This document shows positions 7,848-14,321 of a stretch of DNA of 14,321 nucleotides, one piece after another. Source of the stretch: Nitrospirota bacterium (GTDB lineage: Bacteria > Nitrospirota > Thermodesulfovibrionia > Thermodesulfovibrionales > JdFR-85); NCBI GenBank assembly GCA_003232715.1, contig QIJG01000271.1, forward strand, positions 1 to 14,321, written 5' to 3'. The notes beneath the pieces are model-generated. The model ran no database searches and had not been told where the DNA came from. It saw nothing but the letters and a program-made list of their open reading frames with translations. The number at the start of each line of letters is the position of its first letter. The stretch's first letter is position 1. Both the position numbers and the translations under genes were made by a program.

Positions 7848-8228
7848 ATGGTTGAAAACGGTCCATGGGGTGAGAGGGCTTCCTCCTCGCAGGACGGCAG
7901 CGCTATTAAAGTCGGTTCTATGGTCGAAAGCATCATCGGATGCAAATGGTCGGTCCGCTTGCTTCGGCTCATTGCTGATGGGTGCAGCAGGCCAAGTGCG
8001 TTGCTTCGGGCAAGCCCCGGCCTGTCGACAAAGGTGATGAATGAGCGGCTGCGAAAGATGACGCGCTTCGGCATCGTGCAGCGCTCCGTGTTCGGCGAGA
8101 AGCCTCCTCTGCAGGTAGAGTACGTGCTGACGGCCTTTGGCCGTCGCTTTATGGGAATTCTGAACGAAGTGCATCGGCTCCAGGAGGCTGTTGACAAAGG
8201 GACCGTCTCAGATAGAGTGGATATTTAA
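7848..8228 (+). CDS. HxlR-family winged-helix transcriptional regulator
   Basis: From ATG 7848 the protein has 126 residues; a GTG one codon earlier is also possible. The sequence carries the HxlR pattern: GCKWSVRLLRLI for the first helix, SALLRASPGLSTKVMNERLRKM for the recognition-helix region, then FGIVQRSVF and PLQVEYVLTAFGRRF for the wing and following helix. HxlR proteins bind DNA as dimers, and several members (YodB, HypR) sense thiol stress through cysteines. Here two cysteines (C32 and C46 from this start) flank the first helix. That fits the divergent thioredoxin-like gene, although C32 sits where many family members have glycine. About 20 N-terminal residues rich in serine and glycine have no clear counterpart. 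The start is preceded by AGGT repeats. Most arginines are CGN, unlike the window at large. Confidence 0.88.
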   Translation: MVENGPWGERASSSQDGSAIKVGSMVESIIGCKWSVRLLRLIADGCSRPSALLRASPGLSTKVMNERLRKMTRFGIVQRSVFGEKPPLQVEYVLTAFGRRFMGILNEVHRLQEAVDKGTVSDRVDI

Positions 8229-8283
8229 AAGACTGAGTTGAAAATCCGGAAGAGCCATAAACTCTTTCATTACAACTACGCTG

Positions 8284-8682
8284 CTATTCTTCGAAACGTC
8301 TAACAGACCTTCTCAGGCGTTTGTTCTTACTACAGCGCTGTTTGGCCTCCAGACGGCGCTTTTTTGATTGAAGCGTTGGCCTTGTCTTGCGACGGACTTT
8401 CGGTCTCTCTACTGCCTTGCGGATCAATTCAACCAGCCTTTCAATTGCATCCTGACGGTTCTGTTCCTGTAAACGAAACCGCCGGGCATCAATGACCAGG
8501 GAGCCCTCAGCAGTGATCCTCCTTCCGGCAAGACTAATAAGACGCTCCCGAACATCAACGGGCAAAGAAGAGTTGGCTGTAGCGGTCTTGTTGACTTTTT
8601 GCCCACCCGGCCCTGAAGCACGGATGAACTTCAGATGAATTTCGCTCTCATCAATCGAGATGCCTTCAGAGATATTAATCAT
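8284..8682 (-). CDS. arfB: ArfB-like peptidyl-tRNA hydrolase (GGQ protein), short internal deletion
   Basis: ArfB (YaeJ) rescues stalled ribosomes by hydrolysing peptidyl-tRNA in the A site. The catalytic GGQ is in RASGPGGQKVNKTATA, and the C-terminal basic tail (RRKTRPTLQSKKRRLEAKQ and onward), which enters the mRNA channel, is complete. The length is 132 residues against about 140 for E. coli. The difference is concentrated at one point: after NKTATA the sequence jumps straight to NSSLPVDV, whereas family members have about 8 more residues there (IHLRFDIR in E. coli). Loss of this beta strand may impair folding, although the frame is intact. The gene is convergent with the HxlR gene and divergent from the formate dehydrogenase operon. 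No clear Shine-Dalgarno precedes the ATG. Confidence 0.88.
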   Translation of the reverse strand: MINISEGISIDESEIHLKFIRASGPGGQKVNKTATANSSLPVDVRERLISLAGRRITAEGSLVIDARRFRLQEQNRQDAIERLVELIRKAVERPKVRRKTRPTLQSKKRRLEAKQRCSKNKRLRRSVRRFEE

Positions 8683-8688
8683 ATCTCT

Positions 8689-8694
8689 ATTTTA
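8689..8694 (-). promoter_or_regulatory. -10-like box 6 nt before the arfB start
   Basis: On the minus strand TAAAAT (five of six consensus bases) is followed by AGAGAT and the arfB ATG. This spacing would put the transcript start at the ATG, suggesting a leaderless mRNA. I see no good -35 hexamer at 16-18 bp, but a run of A/T lies upstream. Confidence 0.35.
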
Positions 8695-8738
8695 CACTTC
8701 CCGGCTCCGTATTTTTTTTAAAAAGACAAGCCGGAATG

Positions 8739-8767
8739 TATACAGATGGTACGAGCTCTGCTATAAT
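8739..8767 (+). promoter_or_regulatory. Promoter of the formate dehydrogenase operon
   Basis: TATACA (8739-8744) and a perfect TATAAT (8762-8767) are spaced by 17 bp. Transcription would start about 7 nt after the -10, at the ATG at 8775. No ribosome-binding site lies between the box and that ATG, so the operon is probably transcribed as a leaderless mRNA. An ATG at 8736 in the same frame is unlikely to be the start because it lies upstream of this promoter. Confidence 0.55.
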
Positions 8768-8774
8768 AACCTCT

Positions 8775-10811
8775 ATGAATAAGATTATGACGGTTTGTCC
8801 CTATTGCGGCTGCGGTTGCGGTCTCTACCTCCATGTGAAAAACGGGCAGATTACAGGCACCTCTCCAAGCAGGACCCATCCGGTAAACAGGGGAAGCCTG
8901 TGTGTGAAGGGCTGGAATGCCCATGAGTTTGCTACTCACCCCGACAGACTGAAATATCCCCTGATAAGAGAAAGAAAAGGCCTCAGAAGGGCCACCTGGG
9001 ATGAGGCATTGAACCTTGTAGCAGCACGACTTGGAGAGATCAGGACAAAACACGGGCCTGACTCCATAGGGATTCTCAGTTCAGCAAAGTGTACGAATGA
9101 AGAAAATTACCTGATGATGAAGTTTGCAAGGGCAGTACTTGGGACAAATAATATTGACCACTGTGCCAGGCTCTGTCACTCCTCCACGGTTGGTGGCCTG
9201 GCAGCGGCATTCGGTTCGGGAGCGATGACCAACTCCATAAGCGAGATTGCCGAAGCAAGCGTCCTCTTTGTTATCGGCTCGAACACCACGGAACAACACC
9301 CGATGATAGGGATGCATATGCTTGAAGCCGTTGACCGGGGGGCCACCCTGATAGTTGCAGACCCGAGAAGGACACAGATAGCAGAGTTTGCCCATATCCA
9401 CCTCAGGCACCGCAGCGGCACTGATGTTGCCCTATTGATGGGGATAATGAATGTGATAGTTAGCGAGGGGCTTGTAGATGCGGACTTTGTCAGGAGAAGG
9501 ACCGAGAATTTCGACCTCTTTGAAGAGGAACTGAAACGGTATCCTCCGGCTACCGTTGAGGGGATTACAGGGGTCAAGGCCAATGATATAAGGCGTGTGG
9601 CAAGGATCTATGCCATGGAGAAGCGCTCAATGATATTTTATGCAATGGGGATTACGCAGCATATAACCGGGGTTGATAATGTAAGGGCCTGTGCCAATCT
9701 GGTCATGCTGTCCGGGCATATCGGTCTGCCGATGTCAGGCATCAACCCGCTGAGGGGACAGAACAATGTCCAGGGAGCCTGTGACATGGGGGCCCTGCCT
9801 AATGTTTACAGTGGCTACCAGAAAGTGACGAATCCGGGGGCAAGAAGGAAGTTCGAGAGGGCCTGGCGGAAAAAACTCCCTGTCAGCCCGGGACTGACAA
9901 TAATGGAGATGATGGAGGCAGCACGTGTGGGAAACCTGAAGGCCATGTACGTAATGGGAGAAAACCCCCTGATGTCCGACCCTGACCTTCATCACGTCAG
10001 GGAGTCGATGGAGGGGCTTGAATTCCTGATTGTGCAGGACATATTCCCAAATGAGACTTCAGAGTTTGCAGATGTAGTCCTGCCTGCTGCATCCTTTGCT
10101 GAGAAAGACGGGACTTTTACAAATACGGAGCGAAGGATACAGCTTCTTGGAAGGGCGGCCGGTCAAATTGGTGAATCAATGCCTGATGGAGAGATAATCT
10201 GTGCTCTTGCTGAAAAGATGGGCTACGGTATGTCTTACAGGGGGGCCTATGAGGTTATGGAAGAGATAGCATTCCTGACTCCATCTTATGGCGGGGTACT
10301 TCACCACAGGCTGTCTGATGGTTTTGGCCTGCAATGGCCCTGCCCTGATATCAACCATCCCGGAACACCTTATCTGCACAGAAAAAATTTTGCCAAGGGG
10401 CTTGGCACGTTCATTACAGTGGAGTTCCTCCCGCCTGACGAGCTGCCTGATGAGGCATACCCCTTTCTCCTTACAACCGGACGCCTCTCTTTCCATTATC
10501 ATACAGGGACAATGTGCCGAAGGACCGCTGTACTTGAACGGGAAGAGCCTGAATGCCTCGTAGAGATAAACCCTGCTGATGCAGAAAGGCTCGGTATCCG
10601 AAAAAGGACAAGAGTGAGGGTGAGTTCAAGGAGAGGCTCGATAGAGCCAAAGGCCCTTGTAACCGGGAGAACTCCTGAGGGCACGGTCTTCATCCCGTTT
10701 CATTTTATGGAGGCTGCTGCAAATATCCTGACAAATCCTGCCACAGACCCGGGGGCGAAGATACCGGAATACAAGGTCTGTGCAGTAAAGATAGAGAAGA
10801 GCGAACCATGA
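8775..10811 (+). CDS. fdhF: Formate dehydrogenase catalytic subunit, cysteine-type (FdhF-like molybdopterin oxidoreductase)
   Basis: From ATG 8775 the protein has 678 residues. It would oxidise formate to CO2, or run in reverse, at a Mo/W bis-pyranopterin guanine dinucleotide centre. N-terminal cysteines C8, C11, C15 and C43 (CPYCGCGCG, then GSLCVKG) bind a 4Fe-4S cluster and match the spacing of E. coli FdhF closely; K45 follows as the electron-relay lysine. The active-site residue is C134 in CARLCHSSTVGG, where E. coli has selenocysteine. The codon is TGT, not TGA. Its partner histidine H135 is present. The C-terminal domain (LLTTGRLSFHYHTGTMCRRT and EINPADAERLG) is the usual pterdin-binding fold. 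There is no Tat signal, so the enzyme is cytoplasmic. The stop overlaps the next ATG by 4 nt, and the two following genes encode electron-transfer subunits. The fold includes other oxidoreductases, but the motifs favour formate dehydrogenase. Confidence 0.9.
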   Translation: MNKIMTVCPYCGCGCGLYLHVKNGQITGTSPSRTHPVNRGSLCVKGWNAHEFATHPDRLKYPLIRERKGLRRATWDEALNLVAARLGEIRTKHGPDSIGILSSAKCTNEENYLMMKFARAVLGTNNIDHCARLCHSSTVGGLAAAFGSGAMTNSISEIAEASVLFVIGSNTTEQHPMIGMHMLEAVDRGATLIVADPRRTQIAEFAHIHLRHRSGTDVALLMGIMNVIVSEGLVDADFVRRRTENFDLFEEELKRYPPATVEGITGVKANDIRRVARIYAMEKRSMIFYAMGITQHITGVDNVRACANLVMLSGHIGLPMSGINPLRGQNNVQGACDMGALPNVYSGYQKVTNPGARRKFERAWRKKLPVSPGLTIMEMMEAARVGNLKAMYVMGENPLMSDPDLHHVRESMEGLEFLIVQDIFPNETSEFADVVLPAASFAEKDGTFTNTERRIQLLGRAAGQIGESMPDGEIICALAEKMGYGMSYRGAYEVMEEIAFLTPSYGGVLHHRLSDGFGLQWPCPDINHPGTPYLHRKNFAKGLGTFITVEFLPPDELPDEAYPFLLTTGRLSFHYHTGTMCRRTAVLEREEPECLVEINPADAERLGIRKRTRVRVSSRRGSIEPKALVTGRTPEGTVFIPFHFMEAAANILTNPATDPGAKIPEYKVCAVKIEKSEP

Positions 10812-11900
10812 AGAACGAATGGATACTTGAAAAGAATCACCTCTCTTACTGGCTAAGACAGTTAAGGAAAGCGGGGGACCTCATCGGACCGTTAAGGGAC
10901 AAGGGCAGGGATATTGTCTTCAGGAGTGTCGATCAGATTCACGAGGTCGTTCTTGACTCCCCTGCATCACTGCCTTCACCCAAGGAGTTCCTTCTCCCCC
11001 AATACGACCCCATGCTCAGGTTAAAAGTCACGAGTGACGGGGTTAATTTACCCTCCAAACCGCAACCCGTATCCCCCAACGTACATATGAAAGAATCTTA
11101 TGGGAAAACCGGGGTCCTGGACCTGATGGATAAAAAGAAGCGTGTCATCTTCGGTGTCAGGTCCTGCGACATCTCTGCCATCAGGCTCCTGGACAGGTTC
11201 TATCTCGAAGGATACAGGGACCCGTATTATGAACAGAGGAGGAAGAACACCCTCTTTATCTCTATCGTCTGCAATAACCCTGATCCGACATGCTTTTGTA
11301 TCGGGCTCGGGACAGGCCCTTATCTTGAAAAGGGGTTTGACATACAGTTGACCGACCTCGGCAACAGGTACTTTGTCCAGACGGCCTCTGCTGAAGGAAT
11401 AAAAACAGTCAAGGGGATCTCCTTTCTGTTCAGCAGACCCCGCAAGACAGACTATGATGATCAGTACGAGGTTTTTCTGAGTGCAACGGCGAGGTTTCAG
11501 AAGAGGATAAGCCTTGAGAGTCCACGACGGATGATCCTTGCCGGACGGTTAAAGGATGACTTCTGGCAAAAGGTTGCCCGGAGATGTTTTGAATGCGGCG
11601 GCTGTGTTTATGACTGTCACCGACAGGACATATCCTGACGGGATAGAGAGGATAAGGCTGTGGGATACATGTCTCTTTAAGGGTTTTACCCGAATGGCCG
11701 GTGGTATACTGCCGAATGAAAAAAGGATGCTGAGGACCAGGAGGTGGTATTATCACAAGCTCATTCACTATCCGGAGGTGCTGAACGAATTCGGGTGTGT
11801 GGGCTGTGGCAGATGTGCCATAACGTGTCCCGGAAAGATCGATATGGCAACCATCGCAACAGAGATAAAGGGACTGGCCATTAACGGAGAGGAAGAATAA
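10808..11900 (+). pseudogene. AsrA-like 4Fe-4S dicluster electron-transfer subunit, frameshifted
   Basis: The gene starts in an ATGA overlap with the dehydrogenase gene. Its first frame (10808-11638) gives 276 residues. These comprise a large N-terminal domain, with FGVRSCDISAIRLLDRF typical of AsrA/HydB-like subunits, and the first ferredoxin-type cluster RCFECGGCVYDC (C260, C263, C266, C270), then an early stop. The rest continues in another frame from about 11620 to 11900: VTDRTYPDGIERIRLWDTC, a second intact cluster motif FGCVGCGRCAITCPGKID, and the true end. Family members have several more residues, with CPTC-type spacing, between the two parts, so roughly 20-25 nt appear lost near 11612-11625. 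The protein would carry electrons between the formate dehydrogenase and the FAD subunit downstream. If the break is real, the complex is disabled or the subunit is made in two pieces. Confidence 0.8.
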
Positions 11901-12007
11901 GTCACAAATGATATGCAAAAAACAAGAATTTTCTTAGACAGGATTAACAGGAATTGACGGAGGGGAAGAATAAATAACAAATGGAAAATAACAAATGACA
12001 AATGGCA
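11881..12007 (+). repeat. Imperfect 30-bp direct repeat plus ACAAATG repeats between fdh operon genes
   Basis: Positions 11881-11910 and 11954-11983 match at about 26 of 30 bases. The first copy contains the stop codon of the upstream gene and the second repeats that end (GAAGAATAA). Between them lies AGACAGGATTAACAGGAATT, itself a loose tandem of ACAGG units. After the second copy, AAATAACAAATG occurs at 11972-11983 and 11986-11997, then ACAAATG again at 11998-12004. A five-codon frame (ATG 11981) ends in a TGA overlapping the ATG at 11995. Confidence 0.7.
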
Positions 12008-12810
12008 AAAACATATATCTGCCTGTAAACGGAAAGATTGAGGAGATTATACCGCAGGGCAGGGATGTAAGCCTATTCAGGGTGAGGACTCAAATGCCGC
12101 TTAACTATGTGCCGGGACAGTTTTTTATGGTTTCGGTATGGGGTGCAGGGGAGGTCCCCATATCCGTGACATCGCTTTTCGGAGCAGATAAAGCGGTGGA
12201 GCTGTGCATAAGGAGGGCAGGCTTTGTTACTGAGACAATCCATTCCCTGAAAGCCGGAGATCCGCTATGGCTGAGAGGCCCCTATGGTAATGGCTTTCCC
12301 CTGGAGATCTCAAAAAACAGGGATGCTGTGGTAGTTGCAGGCGGAATCGGCATGGCACCGTTGAGACCGCTCATTGAGTGGTTTATGAAAAAACCGGAGG
12401 ATGTGGGTCGGGTAACGCTCCTGTATGGGGCAAAAACTCCTGAGGATATTGTCTTCAGGGATGAGATGGAGGATTGGAAGGAGAGGGGCATAAAGGTGCT
12501 TCTTACCGTGGACAGAGCTGATGAGTGCTGGAAGGGCCATGTCGGCCTGGTTACAGGTCTCTGGCAGGAGGTGCATTCAGACTTGAAAAAGGCAACCGCC
12601 TATATATGCGGCCCTGAAGTGATGATAAAGGCTGCCATGGGAGAGCTCTTCCTCTTTGGAATGCCTGAGGAGAGGATAATTACCACACTTGAAGCGCACA
12701 TGAAGTGTGGAGTCGGTAAATGTGGTCATTGTTATACAGGTCCCAGATACATCTGCACAGACGGCCCTGTCTTTTCATACAGGGAGATTAAAGACATATC
12801 TATCCCGTAA
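11995..12810 (+). CDS. AsrB/HydG-like FAD and 2Fe-2S NAD(P)-linked oxidoreductase subunit
   Basis: The protein has 271 residues and belongs to the ferredoxin-NADP reductase-like group found as AsrB in anaerobic sulfite reductase, gamma subunits of sulfhydrogenases, and the electron-transfer subunit of dihydroorotate dehydrogenase. The FAD-binding barrel comes first (YVPGQFFMVSVWG, then VPISVTS in place of the RxYS-type motif). The nucleotide-binding domain follows with VVVAGGIGMAPLRPLI and ICGPEVMIKAA. At the C-terminus, CGVGKCGHC and a later cysteine in YICTDGP bind a 2Fe-2S cluster. It would exchange electrons between NAD(P)H and the iron-sulfur subunit upstream, making the formate dehydrogenase NAD(P)-linked. 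I take ATG 11995; no Shine-Dalgarno is close, and the nearest GGAGGGG is about 29 nt upstream, separated by repeat DNA. Confidence 0.9.
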   Translation: MTNGKNIYLPVNGKIEEIIPQGRDVSLFRVRTQMPLNYVPGQFFMVSVWGAGEVPISVTSLFGADKAVELCIRRAGFVTETIHSLKAGDPLWLRGPYGNGFPLEISKNRDAVVVAGGIGMAPLRPLIEWFMKKPEDVGRVTLLYGAKTPEDIVFRDEMEDWKERGIKVLLTVDRADECWKGHVGLVTGLWQEVHSDLKKATAYICGPEVMIKAAMGELFLFGMPEERIITTLEAHMKCGVGKCGHCYTGPRYICTDGPVFSYREIKDISIP

Positions 12811-13104
12811 CAATTCGAGGTTCTTCATCCTGCTCCTGAGTTGTTTACGGCTTATACAGATTCAGTCTAAGGGGAACAAAGAGGAAAACTGTATTTTCCG
12901 TATACAAAATCTGTGGTCAGTTGTTGCAATAACGTACTTAAGAAGAATTGAGCCGAGGCTCAAAGCCTTCGGCATTCAACGTAGCGTGGAAGTGAATGAC
13001 GTGGGGTCTTACAGCAAAAACACTGCTAATTCCCCGTCAATACCGGCTCTTACCGTAAATCGCTGGACATTTCTAACCTGGCTCGAGAAATTCGATTCGA
13101 TCCC
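12811..13104. other. Gene-free region between the fdh operon and the speD promoter
   Basis: No supportable gene is seen here. A frame that overlaps the end of the FAD subunit gene and runs to 13108 looks like chance. GGAAAA (12883-12888) pairs with TTTTCC (12894-12899). A stronger hairpin lies at 12952-12973. Confidence 0.5.
12952..12973 (+). repeat. Strong GC-rich hairpin with one bulge
   Basis: GCCGAGGCT (12952-12960) pairs with AGCCTTCGGC (12964-12973), leaving a CAA loop and one bulged T, so 9 bp are paired. An alternative pairing, TTGAGCC (12948-12954) with GGCTCAA (12957-12963), overlaps it. No T-run follows, so a canonical intrinsic terminator is unlikely. It may be a REP-like element or mark the 3' end of the fdh transcript. 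Confidence 0.55.
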
Positions 13105-13134
13105 TTGACAAAAATGTATTGTTTGCTTTATGCT
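13105..13134 (+). promoter_or_regulatory. Promoter of speD-speE
   Basis: A perfect TTGACA (13105-13110) is followed after 18 bp by TATGCT (13129-13134). Transcription would begin near 13141, giving a leader of about 50 nt. The leader holds a small hairpin, AGGGA (13147-13151) with TCCCT (13159-13163), upstream of the ribosome-binding site. Confidence 0.55.
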
Positions 13135-13191
13135 TATATGCTTGTTAGGGATATTTTGTCCCTCTTAAACCACTTGAAGGGGGGTTGAGGA

Positions 13192-13599
13192 TTGCATGCT
13201 TTAGGTACCCAGTTATTAGTTGAATTAAAGGATTGTAATCATGAGATACTGAAAGACCTGAATACTGTAAGGGAGGCAATGGTATCTGCTGCAAAGCAAG
13301 CAAAGGCAACCATTGTCGATGTATCCTTCCATGAGTTTAGTCCCTTTGGGATCAGTGGTATGGTAGTTATTGCTGAATCTCACCTTTCCATTCATACATG
13401 GCCGGAATATGGATATGCCGCCGTGGATATATTTACCTGTGGGGATGTAATTAAACCGGAAATTGCTGTCCAATACCTTATTGCACAGTTTGAGTCAAAA
13501 AACCCATCCATCGTGGAAATGAAAAGAGGGATAATTTCGTGCACAAACGAAAAACTCCCGCACAAGGTTTGTAATGATCGACTCCAAATGGTTTCTTGA
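13192..13599 (+). CDS. speD: S-adenosylmethionine decarboxylase proenzyme (class 1B)
   Basis: The enzyme decarboxylates S-adenosylmethionine to give the aminopropyl donor for polyamine synthesis. The protein has 135 residues, the short bacterial/archaeal form. It is made as a proenzyme that cuts itself between E62 and S63, turning the serine into the pyruvoyl cofactor. S63, H68 and C83 (in ESHLSIHTWPE and IFTCGD) fall at the same positions as the processing and catalytic residues described for Thermotoga maritima. The start is TTG 13192: AAGGGGGG lies 7 nt upstream, the sequence then reads HALGTQLLVEL as expected, and the nearby ATG at 13196 is out of frame. The downstream speE overlaps by 26 nt. 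Confidence 0.95.
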   Translation: MHALGTQLLVELKDCNHEILKDLNTVREAMVSAAKQAKATIVDVSFHEFSPFGISGMVVIAESHLSIHTWPEYGYAAVDIFTCGDVIKPEIAVQYLIAQFESKNPSIVEMKRGIISCTNEKLPHKVCNDRLQMVS

Positions 13600-14321
13600 G
13601 TTTACAACAGATAAAGAGGCCAGCCTCCATTCACTTGAAGAGGTCCTGTATACCGCCCAGACCCGGTATCAGAAACTGGAGATTCTCAGACTCGGCAGTT
13701 ACGGCAAGACCCTGGTTCTTGACGGCAAGATGCAGTCTACTCAGCTTGACGAGTTCATATACCACGAGGCCCTTGTTCACCCTGCCCTGATTACCCATGG
13801 GGCTCCAAAAAAAGTATTGATTGCCGGTGGAGGAGAAGGGGCTACGATCAGGGAAGTGCTGCGGCACCCTACAGTGGAATCCGTCTGCATGATTGACCTT
13901 GATGAAGAGGTAGTGCAGGCATGCAAGGACCATCTGCATGAATGGCATGAGGGGTGTTTTGATGATCCCAGGGTAAAGGTCCTGCATGAGGATGCTCGAA
14001 GGTTTATTGCTGAGGGAGACGAGAAGTTTGATGTGATAATTCTTGACCTTCCGGAGCCCATGGAAGGAGGGCCTGCTATCAAGCTTTATACAAGGGAATT
14101 TTACAGAGAGGTCATGGAGCATCTCGCGCCGGATGGAGTAGCAGTGACCCAGGCAACGTCCGTCTCGGTAAACAACCTGAAAGCCTTTACCGTTATCCAT
14201 AACACCATGTCCCGGATATTCACGACAGTAAGGGGATACTGGACGTCTGTGCCGTCCTTTTATGTGCCCTGGGGGTTTGTGTATGCATCAAACAGCAACG
14301 ATCCAAAAGGACTCTCCCTCA
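13574..14321 (+). CDS. speE: Spermidine synthase-like aminopropyltransferase (3' end outside the window)
   Basis: The frame is open from ATG 13574 to the window edge (249 codons), overlapping the end of speD by 26 nt. AAGG lies 6 nt before the start. The enzyme transfers the aminopropyl group from decarboxylated S-adenosylmethionine to an amine such as putrescine. Visible features are the N-terminal strand block (LEILRLGSYGKTLVLDGKMQ and LDEFIYHEALVHPAL), the nucleoside-binding GGGEGATIREVLRH (G85-H98), and D108 and D140 in the binding loops. In the catalytic loop the usual aspartate of the T/S-D-P motif is E161 (DLPEPMEGGPA). The EGGPA and LYTREFY run and the later PSFYVPWGFVYAS resemble the ACL5/thermospermine-synthase branch more than E. 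coli SpeE. The product could therefore be spermidine, thermospermine or a branched analogue. Confidence 0.92.
   Translation, partial: MIDSKWFLEFTTDKEASLHSLEEVLYTAQTRYQKLEILRLGSYGKTLVLDGKMQSTQLDEFIYHEALVHPALITHGAPKKVLIAGGGEGATIREVLRHPTVESVCMIDLDEEVVQACKDHLHEWHEGCFDDPRVKVLHEDARRFIAEGDEKFDVIILDLPEPMEGGPAIKLYTREFYREVMEHLAPDGVAVTQATSVSVNNLKAFTVIHNTMSRIFTTVRGYWTSVPSFYVPWGFVYASNSNDPKGLSL

Noticed and set aside
7638..8197. Long minus-strand frames opposite the HxlR gene
   Set aside because: The plus-strand frame shows a clear HxlR domain. The opposite frames are arginine/serine-rich with no recognisable domain.
8736..8774. Upstream ATG start for fdhF
   Set aside because: It would place the TATACA-17-TATAAT promoter inside the coding region and add 13 residues that homologues do not have.
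12707..13108. Plus-strand frame of 133 codons running from the FAD subunit gene into the intergenic region
   Set aside because: It starts inside a well-supported gene, has no ribosome-binding site, and its translation resembles no domain I know.

Overview
The window reads as a chromosomal segment of an anaerobic, moderate-GC bacterium. My best guess is Nitrospirota or a similar deep-branching anaerobe. I base this on the mix of a molybdopterin formate dehydrogenase with flavin and iron-sulfur partners, selenocysteine synthase, a GT35 glucan phosphorylase and a speD-speE polyamine pair, and on heavy use of AGG/AGA arginine codons. That placement is inference only. There is no rRNA, no tRNA I could support, no CRISPR array and no intact insertion sequence.

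Layout. Positions 1-249 carry no gene but hold a conspicuous 47-bp imperfect inverted repeat. The minus strand from 1477 down to 250 is an AAA_14/DUF4143-type ATPase broken by a frameshift. Three more minus-strand genes follow at higher coordinates: corA (1626-2585), the glucan phosphorylase glgP (2631-4772) and a DedA-family membrane protein (4872-5456). The dedA/selA intergenic region holds recognisable promoters in both directions. selA (start taken as 5845) runs to 7236. It is followed by 259 bp of structured gene-free DNA and then a divergent pair, a mini-thioredoxin (minus) and an HxlR-family regulator (plus). The arginine codon use of that pair differs from the rest of the window, which suggests an acquired islet.

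arfB (minus, 8284-8682, with an internal in-frame deletion) and the formate dehydrogenase operon (plus, from 8775) are divergent. The operon contains an FdhF-like catalytic subunit with cysteine in place of selenocysteine, an AsrA-like 4Fe-4S subunit broken by a frameshift near its first cluster, and an AsrB/HydG-like FAD-2Fe-2S subunit that would pass electrons to or from NAD(P). A 381-bp gene-free stretch with a strong hairpin and a promoter precedes speD and speE. speE overlaps the end of speD and runs off the right edge.

How the genes work together. If intact, the three fdh-operon subunits would form a soluble, NAD(P)-linked formate dehydrogenase. SelA would supply selenocysteyl-tRNA for selenoproteins elsewhere, because this dehydrogenase does not need it. 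SpeD makes decarboxylated S-adenosylmethionine, which SpeE uses as aminopropyl donor. GlgP degrades storage glucan.

Three genes (the ATPase, arfB and the AsrA-like subunit) each seem to lack a short internal block of about 15-25 nt. Three genes also have a -10-like box 6-7 nt before the start codon and no clear Shine-Dalgarno, which suggests leaderless transcripts. I did not find a convincing wholly new system. The best leads are the islet between selA and arfB, the leaderless pattern and the short deletions.
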